From: Bifidobacterium samirii
Lineage (GTDB): Bacteria > Actinomycetota > Actinomycetes > Actinomycetales > Bifidobacteriaceae
DNA: 64,000 nt
NCBI RefSeq assembly: GCF_003952945.1
Contig: NZ_QXGK01000001.1
Location: forward strand, 124,001-188,000
Reading direction: 5' to 3'
Part shown: positions 16,486 through 24,191 of the stretch, piece by piece
Layout: every line of letters starts with the position of its first letter
Position numbering within the stretch: position 1 is the stretch's first letter
Position numbers and translations under genes: made by a program
The notes under the pieces: generated by a model
Databases searched by the model: none
Told to the model about the DNA's origin: nothing
The model's input: the letters and a program-made list of their open reading frames with translations, nothing else

Positions 16486-17904
16486 TCAGAACAGTTCGTC
16501 CTGGGTGAAGTCGGGCGCGGCGTCGTCGGCGTCGGCGACGGGCGGACGCGGGACGAACGCGTCGGGGCCGTCCTCGTCCAGCCGGACGGCGGCGGCACGC
16601 GAATCGTCGCGCAGACGACCGTCGAGACGCACCGCGTCGGGCGAGACGAGGAACATGCGTTCGTTGACGCCGCCGAGGAACAGGCCGTCCATGCGTTCGA
16701 CGCGCGACAGCGCCACGTAGCCCATGCCGGGCGCGAACGTGCGGCGCAGGTCCATGACGGCGCGTTCCAGCGTCATGCCCTGCGATTTGTGGATCGTGAT
16801 CGCCCACGCGCAGCGCAGCGGCACCTGGCTGACGGACGCGAGCACCGTCTCGCCGTCGGTCATCTCCCACGAGGCCGGCTTCATCGTGACGATGTTGCCG
16901 TTCTCGAATTCGACGATCGGCCAGCCGCCCTTGGCTTCGGCGGTGAATCCGCGCACCGTGCCGAGCGACCCGTTGACGTACTGGCGGTCGGCGTCGTTGC
17001 GCAGGGCCATCACGGTCGCGCCGGTCTTGAGGACGAGATGCTCGGGGGCGAGCATGTTCTTCTTGAGCCGGTCGACGAGGTTCGCGGGACCGGCCTGCTC
17101 GGCGTAGAAGCCGTGCTCGTCGTCGTCGATCTCGGCCAGACGCAGGTCGTTGAGCGAATCGGCCTGCCGGTTGACGGGGAACAGGTGGACGGCGACCTCG
17201 CCGGGCGCGGGCATCACGCCGAGGCGCGTGACGAGCGCGTCGCGGTCGGCGTCGGTGACGGCGCCGTCGCGGATGTCGGTGAGCACGCCGAGCAGCCGCC
17301 CGTCGTCCTGACGGTGCTGTTCGGTCAGGTAGCAGACGGTCGGCGCCAGCTGGTCCCAGACAAGCGATTCGGTGACGAAGCCCTCCGGGTTGCGGCCGGC
17401 CTTCGCGTAGCGTTCGCGCATGATGACGAATTCGGGCGGCGGCGCGATCAGATCGTGGTTGCGGCCCGACACGCTCACCGGCGGCAGCTGGAAGAAGTCG
17501 CCCGACATGACGACCTGCAGTCCGCCGAACGGCCGCGGATCGCGCCTGAGGCGCCGGCACACCTCGTCAACCATGTCGAACAGCCACGCGTGCATCATCG
17601 ACACCTCGTCGATGACGAGGATGTCGGCCGCTTCGATCTTGCGTCGCCGGCGCGAGCGGATCGTCCGATACAGGGATTCGGTGAGCGCCGTGGCCACGCC
17701 GACGCCGCTCCACGAGTGGATCGTCTGCCCGTTGATGTGCGTGGACGCGATGCCGGTGGACGCGGTGACCGCCACCGACGCGCCGGCCGCGCGCGCGGCG
17801 GCGATGAAGCGGTTGAGCACGTACGTCTTGCCGGCGCCGGGCGCGCCGGTAAGGAACACGCTCGCGCCCGCTTCGAGGATCGCGAGGGCTTCGCTCTGTC
17901 GCAT
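16486..17904 (-). CDS. Pif1/RecD-like DNA helicase
   Basis: A superfamily 1B helicase of 472 residues. The Walker A motif LTGAPGAGKTYVLNRF is near residue 20. The Walker B ILVIDEVSMM is near 95, followed by GGLQVVMSGDFFQLPPV. C-terminal motifs include AWAITIHKSQGMTLERAVMDL and the closing motif VALSRVERMDGLFL. This pattern is shared by Pif1, Dda and RecD-like helicases that unwind 5' to 3' and remove obstacles or resolve structures at forks. ATG 17904 follows GAAGGAG; the much longer upstream frame crosses the next gene's territory. A Pro/Asp-rich tail ends DELF. Confidence 0.85.
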   Translation of the reverse strand: MRQSEALAILEAGASVFLTGAPGAGKTYVLNRFIAAARAAGASVAVTASTGIASTHINGQTIHSWSGVGVATALTESLYRTIRSRRRRKIEAADILVIDEVSMMHAWLFDMVDEVCRRLRRDPRPFGGLQVVMSGDFFQLPPVSVSGRNHDLIAPPPEFVIMRERYAKAGRNPEGFVTESLVWDQLAPTVCYLTEQHRQDDGRLLGVLTDIRDGAVTDADRDALVTRLGVMPAPGEVAVHLFPVNRQADSLNDLRLAEIDDDEHGFYAEQAGPANLVDRLKKNMLAPEHLVLKTGATVMALRNDADRQYVNGSLGTVRGFTAEAKGGWPIVEFENGNIVTMKPASWEMTDGETVLASVSQVPLRCAWAITIHKSQGMTLERAVMDLRRTFAPGMGYVALSRVERMDGLFLGGVNERMFLVSPDAVRLDGRLRDDSRAAAVRLDEDGPDAFVPRPPVADADDAAPDFTQDELF

Positions 17905-17990
17905 CGGTCGACTCCTTCGGTTGCGGTCGGCGGGTTGCGTTCGGCTGGTTTGGATCGGCTGGTTTGGTCGATGGAAAGGCCGGAATCCGG

Positions 17991-18851
17991 CTACGCGACG
18001 ATCCGGTCGATGACCTGCAGCACGCCGTGCTCGGCGTTCGTCGGCGCGATGTAGCGGGCGGCGCGTTTGAGGTCGGGGTGCGCGTTGCCCATCGCGAACG
18101 AGAATTCGCCGGCGGCGAGCATGCCCAGGTCGTTGAGGTAGTCGCCGAACACGGCGGTCTGTTCGGGGGTGACGCCGAAGTGCCGCTGCAGCGCCTCGAC
18201 GCCGCGGCGCTTGTCGGTGTCGGGGTTCATCACGTCGACCCAGTGCGCGCCGGAGACGACCATCGCATAGTCGGCGGCCGCGGGGGCGAGCACGTCGCGG
18301 GCGGTGGATTCGACGTCGCCGAAGTCGAAGACGGCGAGTTTGATCATGGTCTCCTCGCCGCTCTCGACCAGTCCGATCACGTCGTGCAGGTCGTCGACGA
18401 TGCGCAGCGCATGGTAGTACTTGCGGCATTCGTCGAGGAACGGCTCGTCGCGCCGCTGCACGTACGCGGTGGTCAGGCCGCACAGGACGAGGCCCACGTC
18501 GTGCGCGCCGCTCGCGCACGCCGCGTCGACCAGGTCGATGACGGTGCGCGTGATGGCCGTGTCCACGCCGCTCACGTCGACGATCTCGCCGTCGGCGGCC
18601 ACGACGCCGCCGTTCTCCGCCACGTACGAGAGCTCGTAGCCGACGCGGTCGGCGAACATCGCGCGCAGCGTCGCGTACTGGCGTCCCGACGCCGGCACGA
18701 AGTGCACGCCGCGCCCGTGCAGGCGTTCGAGCGTCGTCCAGAAGCCGTCGGGGACGGCGCTGTGCTCGTCGAGCAGCGTGCCGTCCAGGTCGGTCACGAT
18801 CAGGCGGATGTCCTGCGGTCCGTTGATGGCGGTCCAGTCGGATGCGGTCAT
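17991..18851 (-). CDS. Cof-type HAD-IIB phosphatase
   Basis: A haloacid dehalogenase-superfamily hydrolase of 286 residues. Motif I is IVTDLDGTLLDEH near residue 20 with the nucleophile Asp. A conserved SGRQYATLR segment is motif II. The C-terminal FGDYLNDLGMLAAG is motif IV with its metal-binding Asp pair. The cap between them is the IIB type. Such enzymes dephosphorylate sugar phosphates, pyridoxal phosphate or flavin precursors; the substrate cannot be told from sequence. It lies between the helicase and orn genes, same strand. Confidence 0.88.
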   Translation of the reverse strand: MTASDWTAINGPQDIRLIVTDLDGTLLDEHSAVPDGFWTTLERLHGRGVHFVPASGRQYATLRAMFADRVGYELSYVAENGGVVAADGEIVDVSGVDTAITRTVIDLVDAACASGAHDVGLVLCGLTTAYVQRRDEPFLDECRKYYHALRIVDDLHDVIGLVESGEETMIKLAVFDFGDVESTARDVLAPAAADYAMVVSGAHWVDVMNPDTDKRRGVEALQRHFGVTPEQTAVFGDYLNDLGMLAAGEFSFAMGNAHPDLKRAARYIAPTNAEHGVLQVIDRIVA

Positions 18852-18910
18852 GATGGTCCTTTCGTCAGGCGTCGGGCAGTATCGTCAGGCGGTCGGCGGA
18901 CGCCGGCGGG

Positions 18911-19561
18911 TCAGGCGGCGTGGATGCCGGTGGCGACGATGCGGTCGGCGATGGCCTTCGCGTCGGCGGCGGACGGGCCGGGCGCGGCCGCCATGATCGC
19001 CTCGCGGTAGTAGCGCAGTTCGTCGAGCGATTCGATGATGTCGGCGAGCGCCCGGTGGCCGCCGGCCTTGGCGGGGCGGTTCTCGTAGACGGCCGGGTAC
19101 CAGCGGCGTGCGAGCTCCTTGAAGGTGCTGACGTCGATGCTGCGGTAGTGCAGGCGGCTCATGAGGTCGGGCATGTAGTGGTCGAGGAACTTCTTGTCGC
19201 TGCCGATGGTGTTGCCGGCGAGCAGCGGGCGCACGCCCTGCGGGGTGAAGCGTTCGACGTATTCGATGACGCGCTGTTCGGCCTCACGCAGGCTCAGGCC
19301 GTGTTCCCATTCGTCGATGAGGCCGGAGCGGGTGTGCATGCCGCGCACGAAGTCGTTCATGTGGGCGACGGCCGTGTCGCTGGGCTTGATGACGTAGTCG
19401 ATGCCCTGGTCGAGGACGTTGAGGTCGAAGTCGGTGGGGACGACGGACACTTCGACGAGTTCGTCGCCACCGAAGATGTCGAGTCCGGTCATCTCGCAGT
19501 CGATCCAGATGAGGCGGGATCCTTCCGCCGTGTAGGTTTCGCCGTCGTGCGCGTCCGCCAT
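18911..19561 (-). CDS. orn: Oligoribonuclease
   Basis: A DEDDh 3'-5' exoribonuclease that degrades short oligonucleotides to mononucleotides, finishing mRNA decay and pGpG breakdown. Exo I is [12 protein letters not shown] with Asp and Glu, Exo II is in [17 protein letters not shown], and Exo III is [21 protein letters not shown]. The 216-residue size fits the family. ATG 19561 follows GAAAGAGG; the upstream 20 codons of the longer frame are not conserved in the family. Confidence 0.93.
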   Translation of the reverse strand: MADAHDGETYTAEGSRLIWIDCEMTGLDIFGGDELVEVSVVPTDFDLNVLDQGIDYVIKPSDTAVAHMNDFVRGMHTRSGLIDEWEHGLSLREAEQRVIEYVERFTPQGVRPLLAGNTIGSDKKFLDHYMPDLMSRLHYRSIDVSTFKELARRWYPAVYENRPAKAGGHRALADIIESLDELRYYREAIMAAAPGPSAADAKAIADRIVATGIHAA

Positions 19562-19663
19562 GTGTGCCTCTTTCCCGTTGCGGATTCCTGTGTTCCCGTG
19601 CGCGCGGTCTGCCCGGCGCACGTCGTCCCCGGCCGGGTTCCCGGCCGGACGGAACAGTTCAGC

Positions 19664-20338
19664 CTACATCGCGCCGCCTACATCGGGGCGTGCGCCGGCG
19701 TCCGTCGTCCGATTGGTTCCGGTGTCTATTGCAGCGTCGCTGTCGGCCATTCTGGTTTCGATGAACCGACCGACCGTGGCCCGGTGCACATGGTATCGGC
19801 GTGCGATCTCGGCTTTGGTGATGCCGGCGTCCAGCATCGCCCGGATGTCCTGTTCGTATCCGGAGAGCTTCACCACCGCCGACCGGCGGCCTACGGGACG
19901 CCCCAGCGTCACGCCTTCCTGCCGTCGCCGCGCGAGGGCCTCCTTGGTGCGCTGGCTGATGAGGTTGCGTTCGATCTCGGCGGACAGGCCGAACGCGAAC
20001 GCGAGGACCTTGCTTTGGATGTCGTCGCCGAGCCGATACCCCTCCTTGACGGTCCAGACGCGCACGCCTTGTTCCATGCACTGGTTGAGTATGTCCATGA
20101 TCATGAACAGGCTGCGTCCAAGCCGGGACAGTTCGGAGCAGATGATCAGGTCGCCTTCCTCGATCGTCTCGAGCAGTTCGCCCAGTTTGCGCTTGTTCAC
20201 CGCCTTGGTGCCGCTGATGGTCTCCTCGATCCATCCGTCGACTTCCAATCCTTCCGTTTCGGCGAAGCGGGTGATTTCGAAGCGCTGGTTCTCCACGGTC
20301 TGCCGGTCGGTGCTGACTCTGATGTATCCATAGATCAT
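19664..20338 (-). CDS. Serine DNA invertase/recombinase
   Basis: A small serine recombinase of 224 residues. The catalytic domain starts MIYGYIRVSTDRQ with Ser9 as nucleophile and has the SRLGRSLFMIMDIL and IERNLISQRTKEALARRR segments that contact the crossover site. The C-terminal helix-turn-helix (AGITKAEIARRYHVHRATVGRFIE) resembles Hin/Gin/Mpi-type invertases. It starts 19 bp from a perfect 37-bp inverted repeat whose other copy lies inside the methyltransferase gene. Its likely job is to invert that 764-bp segment and switch the methyltransferase C-terminus. There is no obvious ribosome site or promoter of its own. Confidence 0.9.
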   Translation of the reverse strand: MIYGYIRVSTDRQTVENQRFEITRFAETEGLEVDGWIEETISGTKAVNKRKLGELLETIEEGDLIICSELSRLGRSLFMIMDILNQCMEQGVRVWTVKEGYRLGDDIQSKVLAFAFGLSAEIERNLISQRTKEALARRRQEGVTLGRPVGRRSAVVKLSGYEQDIRAMLDAGITKAEIARRYHVHRATVGRFIETRMADSDAAIDTGTNRTTDAGARPDVGGAM

Positions 20339-20356
20339 GATGTCAGTGTTGCAGCC

Positions 20357-20393
20357 ATTCGGATGATTTCTCTCAACCGAAGATCGTGTGGGG
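20357..20393 (+). repeat. Inverted repeat 1 of the invertible segment (37 bp)
   Basis: Identical over 37 bp to the reverse complement of 21158-21194. It encodes SDDFSQPKIVW plus a Gly in the plus-strand frame, the same peptide the second copy encodes inside the methyltransferase. It lies directly beside the invertase start. Confidence 0.92.
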
Positions 20394-20778
20394 CAATCTC
20401 AGCCTGAACGCGAAGTACGCGATGGTGGAGGATGATGCGATCGTGTGCGCCCCGTCTCCGTTCATCGCGACCGATGACTGGTTCCTGCTGGGCGTGCTGA
20501 ACTCCCATGCAGCGGACTGGTACGTGCATCAGGTCGCCGTTACACGAAGCGGCGGCTACATGGAATACAAGCCCGTTTTCGTCGAGCAGATTCCGATTCC
20601 GACAGCAGTGGAGTCGGATGTCCGTGGGCGGATCGCGGTTTTGGCGCAATCCGCTCAGCAGAAGTGTCAGAGCGGAGTGTCCGCAAAGGACGAGGAACGG
20701 GAGATCGACGAACTGGTGTATGCCGCGTTCGGTATCACCGCCGAGGAACGGCAGGAGATCGAACAATCCTCACTGTGA
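20359..20778 (+). pseudogene. Silent alternative C-terminal specificity cassette of the methyltransferase
   Basis: A plus-strand frame with no start signal of its own. It begins with the shared peptide SDDFSQPKIVWG and continues for about 127 residues that differ from the expressed tail but have the same plan: an LLGVLNSHAADWYVHQV segment (compare ILGFLNSRLAEYYFSTL in the expressed tail), a short Gly turn, then Tyr-x-Pro-x-x-x-x-x-IPIP (compare YTIEQLPIAL). The length is nearly identical (139 versus 140 residues counted from the shared peptide). Its TGA at 20776-20778 meets the convergent stop of the expressed tail at 20770-20772. Inversion would join this cassette in frame to the methyltransferase. 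It is best read as a stored specificity module, not an independent gene. Confidence 0.88.
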
Positions 20779-21157
20779 GAACCGTTCGATGAAATCCATC
20801 TCGGGGCGGGTCAGACCGATTCGGGATGCGATGCATTCATCGATGGCATGGTCCAGTTCCTGCAGCTCAGCCTCGCTCCGTCCGTCATCAAGCCGCTGAC
20901 GGATCAGCTGTAGGAACGTCTCTCGTTCCGCACCATCGAACAACGCTATCGGCAGTTGTTCGATGGTGTATTTCTTCCAACGCACGGTTCCCATACCGGT
21001 GGTGGTCCCCAACGTGGAGAAGTAATATTCGGCCAGACGGGAGTTCAGGAACCCCAGAATCGGCAGCAGGTCGGAGCCCACCATCAGGAAGGTGGTGGCC
21101 TCCGGAACATAATCGCCGCCGCCGTCGAACGCGAACTTCGCCCTGTCGGAGATCTCA
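20394..21157. mobile_element. Invertible DNA segment (764 bp) carrying two alternative 3' gene ends
   Basis: Bounded by perfect 37-bp inverted repeats and adjacent to a serine invertase. It holds two convergent 3' ends that each continue in frame from the repeat-encoded peptide: the expressed tail on the minus strand and the silent tail on the plus strand. Site-specific inversion would exchange the two without changing gene dosage or reading frame. This is a shufflon-like specificity switch, seen directly in the sequence arrangement. Confidence 0.9.
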
Positions 21158-24135
21158 CCCCACACGATCTTCGGTTGAGAGAAATCATCCGAATAAGATA
21201 TCGCGTCCTGGGTCTCGAACCATTTGTTACCTGTCTTCTTCCGGCTCTTGAAGCGCACTCCCTCACACTTGTGCTCGGCACCGGTCTGTTCAAGACGCAG
21301 CCGTCCCGTACCGATAGGACTGCTCGTGCGCCCCGACAGGACCCAGTCGCCGTTGATCAGCCAATCTTTCACGGCAGGATACCGGTCGATGTCATACTCC
21401 AAGGAGGGGAACAGTGTGATGGTGTACAAGTCCGCGAACTCGTAACGGTAGCGCTTGACGTCGCGGCCTCGGAGCACCGGGCGGATGATCTCGGCGCTCT
21501 TCGGGTCGGCGGCGATCAGCTCGTCGCGCTTCTCCTTGGAGATGATGAACGCATCGTTCAGACCTGTCTTCACACCGTAGTTGATGCGGACGTCCAGATC
21601 CTTGAGAAGGGTACCGGCCTCGTCCATCCGATGTTTGATGGAGCGTTCCACATCGCTCAGGATCACCCAGGGAGAGGAGCCCCGCACCGCCGCCGCGGTG
21701 TTCCGGTCGTATCCTTCCGTGTCGAACGGAATGACCGTCGCATGCTCCCCGACGTACGAGCCGATGTCGTCCAGCGAATCACCGGTGTAGCGCACCGCCT
21801 GGAGCACGCCGTCCGCGCGCCCCTTCCTCAGCAGCATGATGTTGGTGTCGACTGTGGCGCTGCTGAAGCGCCCGGCGCCCAGGTCGATGAGCGTGATCAC
21901 CTCGGCGTTCGCGGCGAGATACGACCGGAGCTCCACGCCGTACTTGTTGCGCATCCACTTATTGGAGGTGATGAAGTCCAGCACGCCCCGGTCGGACAGC
22001 ATCATCAGCCCGCGTTCGTAGAACAGCTCGTACAGGTCGCCGGTCTGATTGTACGACTTGTATGCCAAGGACGCGTACTTGTGCTTGTCCGCCATCTTCT
22101 GCAGCTGCACATACGGCGGGTTGCCGATGACGACGTCGAACCTGTTCACGCCGAACATGAAATCCGGGTCGAAGAACGGTGCATGCCCGGCTTCGGACGA
22201 CACCGACGCATGGGGGTGGAAGGCCGAGAGCTGCCTGCTGCGCTCCGAGGCCATGTCACCATGGCCAAGCTGCCGGATGATGTCCTCGAACCGTTGCATC
22301 AGCCGGCTCTTGTTCTCGGCACCCGTAACGTGGAAATACTGGGAGCGGATCTCCCCAAGCTCGTCCATCAGGGCGGCATCGTCACCGTTCAGGGCCAAGA
22401 GAACCTGATCGTAAGCGGCTCCGTTGGCCGGGAGCACATCCGTGGCGTCCTCCCCCACTGCCAACGGCACGACGGAATCCGCGCACACGAACTTGAAGTC
22501 CAGATTCGGCAGCGGTTCCACGTCGTCGATGGATCCGCGCTCCACGATCATCGACAGCCAGACGCGCAGTCGCGCGACCTCCACCGCCATGGGTTCGATG
22601 TCCACACCGAAAATGTTCCGCTGCAGGATCCGCATCTTCCGCTCGTAGGCGTCCGCCACGGCCTTCCTGCCCTGGAGCCTTGCATGGCAGCGCATCAGCA
22701 GCTGCAGCATGCCCATGGGGAACGCGCCCGATCCGACCGCCGGGTCGAGCACGCGCACACCGTCGAGTGCCTGGATCGCGAGCGGCAGCACCGTGGCCGT
22801 GTTGGAGCCCCACAAGGTCCTGCGCGCATCGCCGTTCCGCTCCCATTCGCCGTCCGTCGTGTCCAGCAGACGGTCCACGCCGACGTGGACGCCCTTGCCG
22901 TCCCCCAGCACGTTGTACAGGTACTGGCGCAGGGATTCGCGGCACATGTAGGAGACGATCTGCCTCGGCGTGTAGAACGCGCCCTTGGCATTGCGCGCGG
23001 TCTTGCCGGTGTCATCCATCTGCTCGGCGAGCAGCGATTCGAAGATGCGGCCCAGCATCTCCGGGTCGATGGCGACCTGCTCGTAGTCCGGCGTGGATTC
23101 GTCGGTGGTGAAGTCGTACTGGCGGAAATGCGCGTACAGGCTCGTGAAGAAGTCGTCGGGGAACGCGATCGTCTCATTCGGGAAATCGGTGGTCTGCTCC
23201 TCGAACAGTCCGCCGTTGAGGAACGGCGTGACGAAGTCGCCGTCCTCGTCACGGTCCTGCCTGGCCGTGTTCAGCGTCGCGAAGAACAGCCGTTTGAGTT
23301 TGCGCTCGTAGTAACCGGCCGCGTCAAGCCCGTCGGTCTCCAGATAGCGTTCCTCGGGGTTGAGGAACCCCTTCCGGTCCAGGAACCATGCGAACAGGAT
23401 GCGGCCGATCAGACGGCTGGCGAACAGCTTCGCCTCGTCCGCGTCGTGACCGGAGGCGACGATCGACTGGACCAGCTCGTTGAACCGCACCGCGATACCC
23501 TGGTAGAAGCTGCGGTTCACTTCCGTCACGTTCAGCGCGTCCCACAGCTCTGCATGGATGCGCGGCTTGTCGTCGTCGGTCAGACCGTCCGCCGCCAACA
23601 GTCCCGACAGTCGTTCGAGGATGCGCTTCTGCGTGTTCGACAACGTGCCGCGCAGTTCCATCGTGCGCAGATTGCCGGATTTCGAAACCGCGATAATGAT
23701 CGACTGCGTGTTGGCGGGTGCGAAGAAGTGGATGCCCACGGGGAAGATATCGTAGAGGTTCGAGGGCAGAGACAGCCCATCCTCCCAATGGTCCCGCATC
23801 GACACGCATGCGCTGATGCGCGTCTTCACGGCGGATCCCCGCAATGCCATGAATGTGGCGGCGTACGGCATGCCCGGCTCGGTGAGTTCGCACACCATCG
23901 GCGCGTCCAGCTGCGGATGCCCGACGAACCATTCCTCGTGCGAGTCCGCGCCGACCTCATTGAGCAGCGCGTCCTCGACGTCGATGTCCGCCGCGGATGC
24001 GCCCTGCAGCAGCGCAAGCACCTGCACGGCCACCCGGGCCGCGGCCATGGTGCGATCATCGTCACGCACGGTATCGGAGATGTCATAACGGGAGTAGTCG
24101 TCGAGCGACTGCTGCAGCTCAGCGAATGAGGTCAT
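20770..24135 (-). CDS. Adenine-specific DNA methyltransferase with phase-variable C-terminal specificity tail
   Basis: A 1121-residue Eco57I/PglX-like N6-adenine methyltransferase. Residues 1 to about 400 are a helical N-terminal region containing a LFASRLIGRILFAWFLDRKG segment common in type IIG and PglX enzymes. The methyltransferase core follows: GAFYTPRQIVSYM, the SAM motif LDPAVGSGAFPMGML near 463, and the catalytic NPPY near 671. The C-terminal third is target-recognition domain of the TaqI_C type. Residues 982-993 (SDDFSQPKIVWG) are encoded by the 37-bp repeat, and everything after them is replaceable by inversion. ATG 24135 follows AAGGAG. It is 56 bp downstream of the helicase/nuclease gene and clearly in its operon. 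It should methylate host DNA to protect against the partner. Confidence 0.9.
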   Translation of the reverse strand: MTSFAELQQSLDDYSRYDISDTVRDDDRTMAAARVAVQVLALLQGASAADIDVEDALLNEVGADSHEEWFVGHPQLDAPMVCELTEPGMPYAATFMALRGSAVKTRISACVSMRDHWEDGLSLPSNLYDIFPVGIHFFAPANTQSIIIAVSKSGNLRTMELRGTLSNTQKRILERLSGLLAADGLTDDDKPRIHAELWDALNVTEVNRSFYQGIAVRFNELVQSIVASGHDADEAKLFASRLIGRILFAWFLDRKGFLNPEERYLETDGLDAAGYYERKLKRLFFATLNTARQDRDEDGDFVTPFLNGGLFEEQTTDFPNETIAFPDDFFTSLYAHFRQYDFTTDESTPDYEQVAIDPEMLGRIFESLLAEQMDDTGKTARNAKGAFYTPRQIVSYMCRESLRQYLYNVLGDGKGVHVGVDRLLDTTDGEWERNGDARRTLWGSNTATVLPLAIQALDGVRVLDPAVGSGAFPMGMLQLLMRCHARLQGRKAVADAYERKMRILQRNIFGVDIEPMAVEVARLRVWLSMIVERGSIDDVEPLPNLDFKFVCADSVVPLAVGEDATDVLPANGAAYDQVLLALNGDDAALMDELGEIRSQYFHVTGAENKSRLMQRFEDIIRQLGHGDMASERSRQLSAFHPHASVSSEAGHAPFFDPDFMFGVNRFDVVIGNPPYVQLQKMADKHKYASLAYKSYNQTGDLYELFYERGLMMLSDRGVLDFITSNKWMRNKYGVELRSYLAANAEVITLIDLGAGRFSSATVDTNIMLLRKGRADGVLQAVRYTGDSLDDIGSYVGEHATVIPFDTEGYDRNTAAAVRGSSPWVILSDVERSIKHRMDEAGTLLKDLDVRINYGVKTGLNDAFIISKEKRDELIAADPKSAEIIRPVLRGRDVKRYRYEFADLYTITLFPSLEYDIDRYPAVKDWLINGDWVLSGRTSSPIGTGRLRLEQTGAEHKCEGVRFKSRKKTGNKWFETQDAISYSDDFSQPKIVWGEISDRAKFAFDGGGDYVPEATTFLMVGSDLLPILGFLNSRLAEYYFSTLGTTTGMGTVRWKKYTIEQLPIALFDGAERETFLQLIRQRLDDGRSEAELQELDHAIDECIASRIGLTRPEMDFIERFSQ
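21158..21194 (-). repeat. Inverted repeat 2 of the invertible segment (37 bp)
   Basis: The perfect partner of 20357-20393, lying inside the methyltransferase gene at codons 981-993. The sequences just outside the two repeats differ, which sets the limits exactly. Confidence 0.92.
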
Positions 24136-24191
24136 GCCCCACGCTCCTTTCGATGGTTCGTCACGCCAATGGATTCTAACGCGACCGGGTC

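Noticed and set aside
20386-20778. The plus-strand tail as an independent gene
   Set aside because: It has no start signal, and its first codons lie in the recombination repeat. It is a silent 3' end of the methyltransferase.
20956-24129. A 1057-codon plus-strand frame opposite the methyltransferase
   Set aside because: Antisense shadow; the minus-strand frame has clear methyltransferase motifs and a ribosome site.
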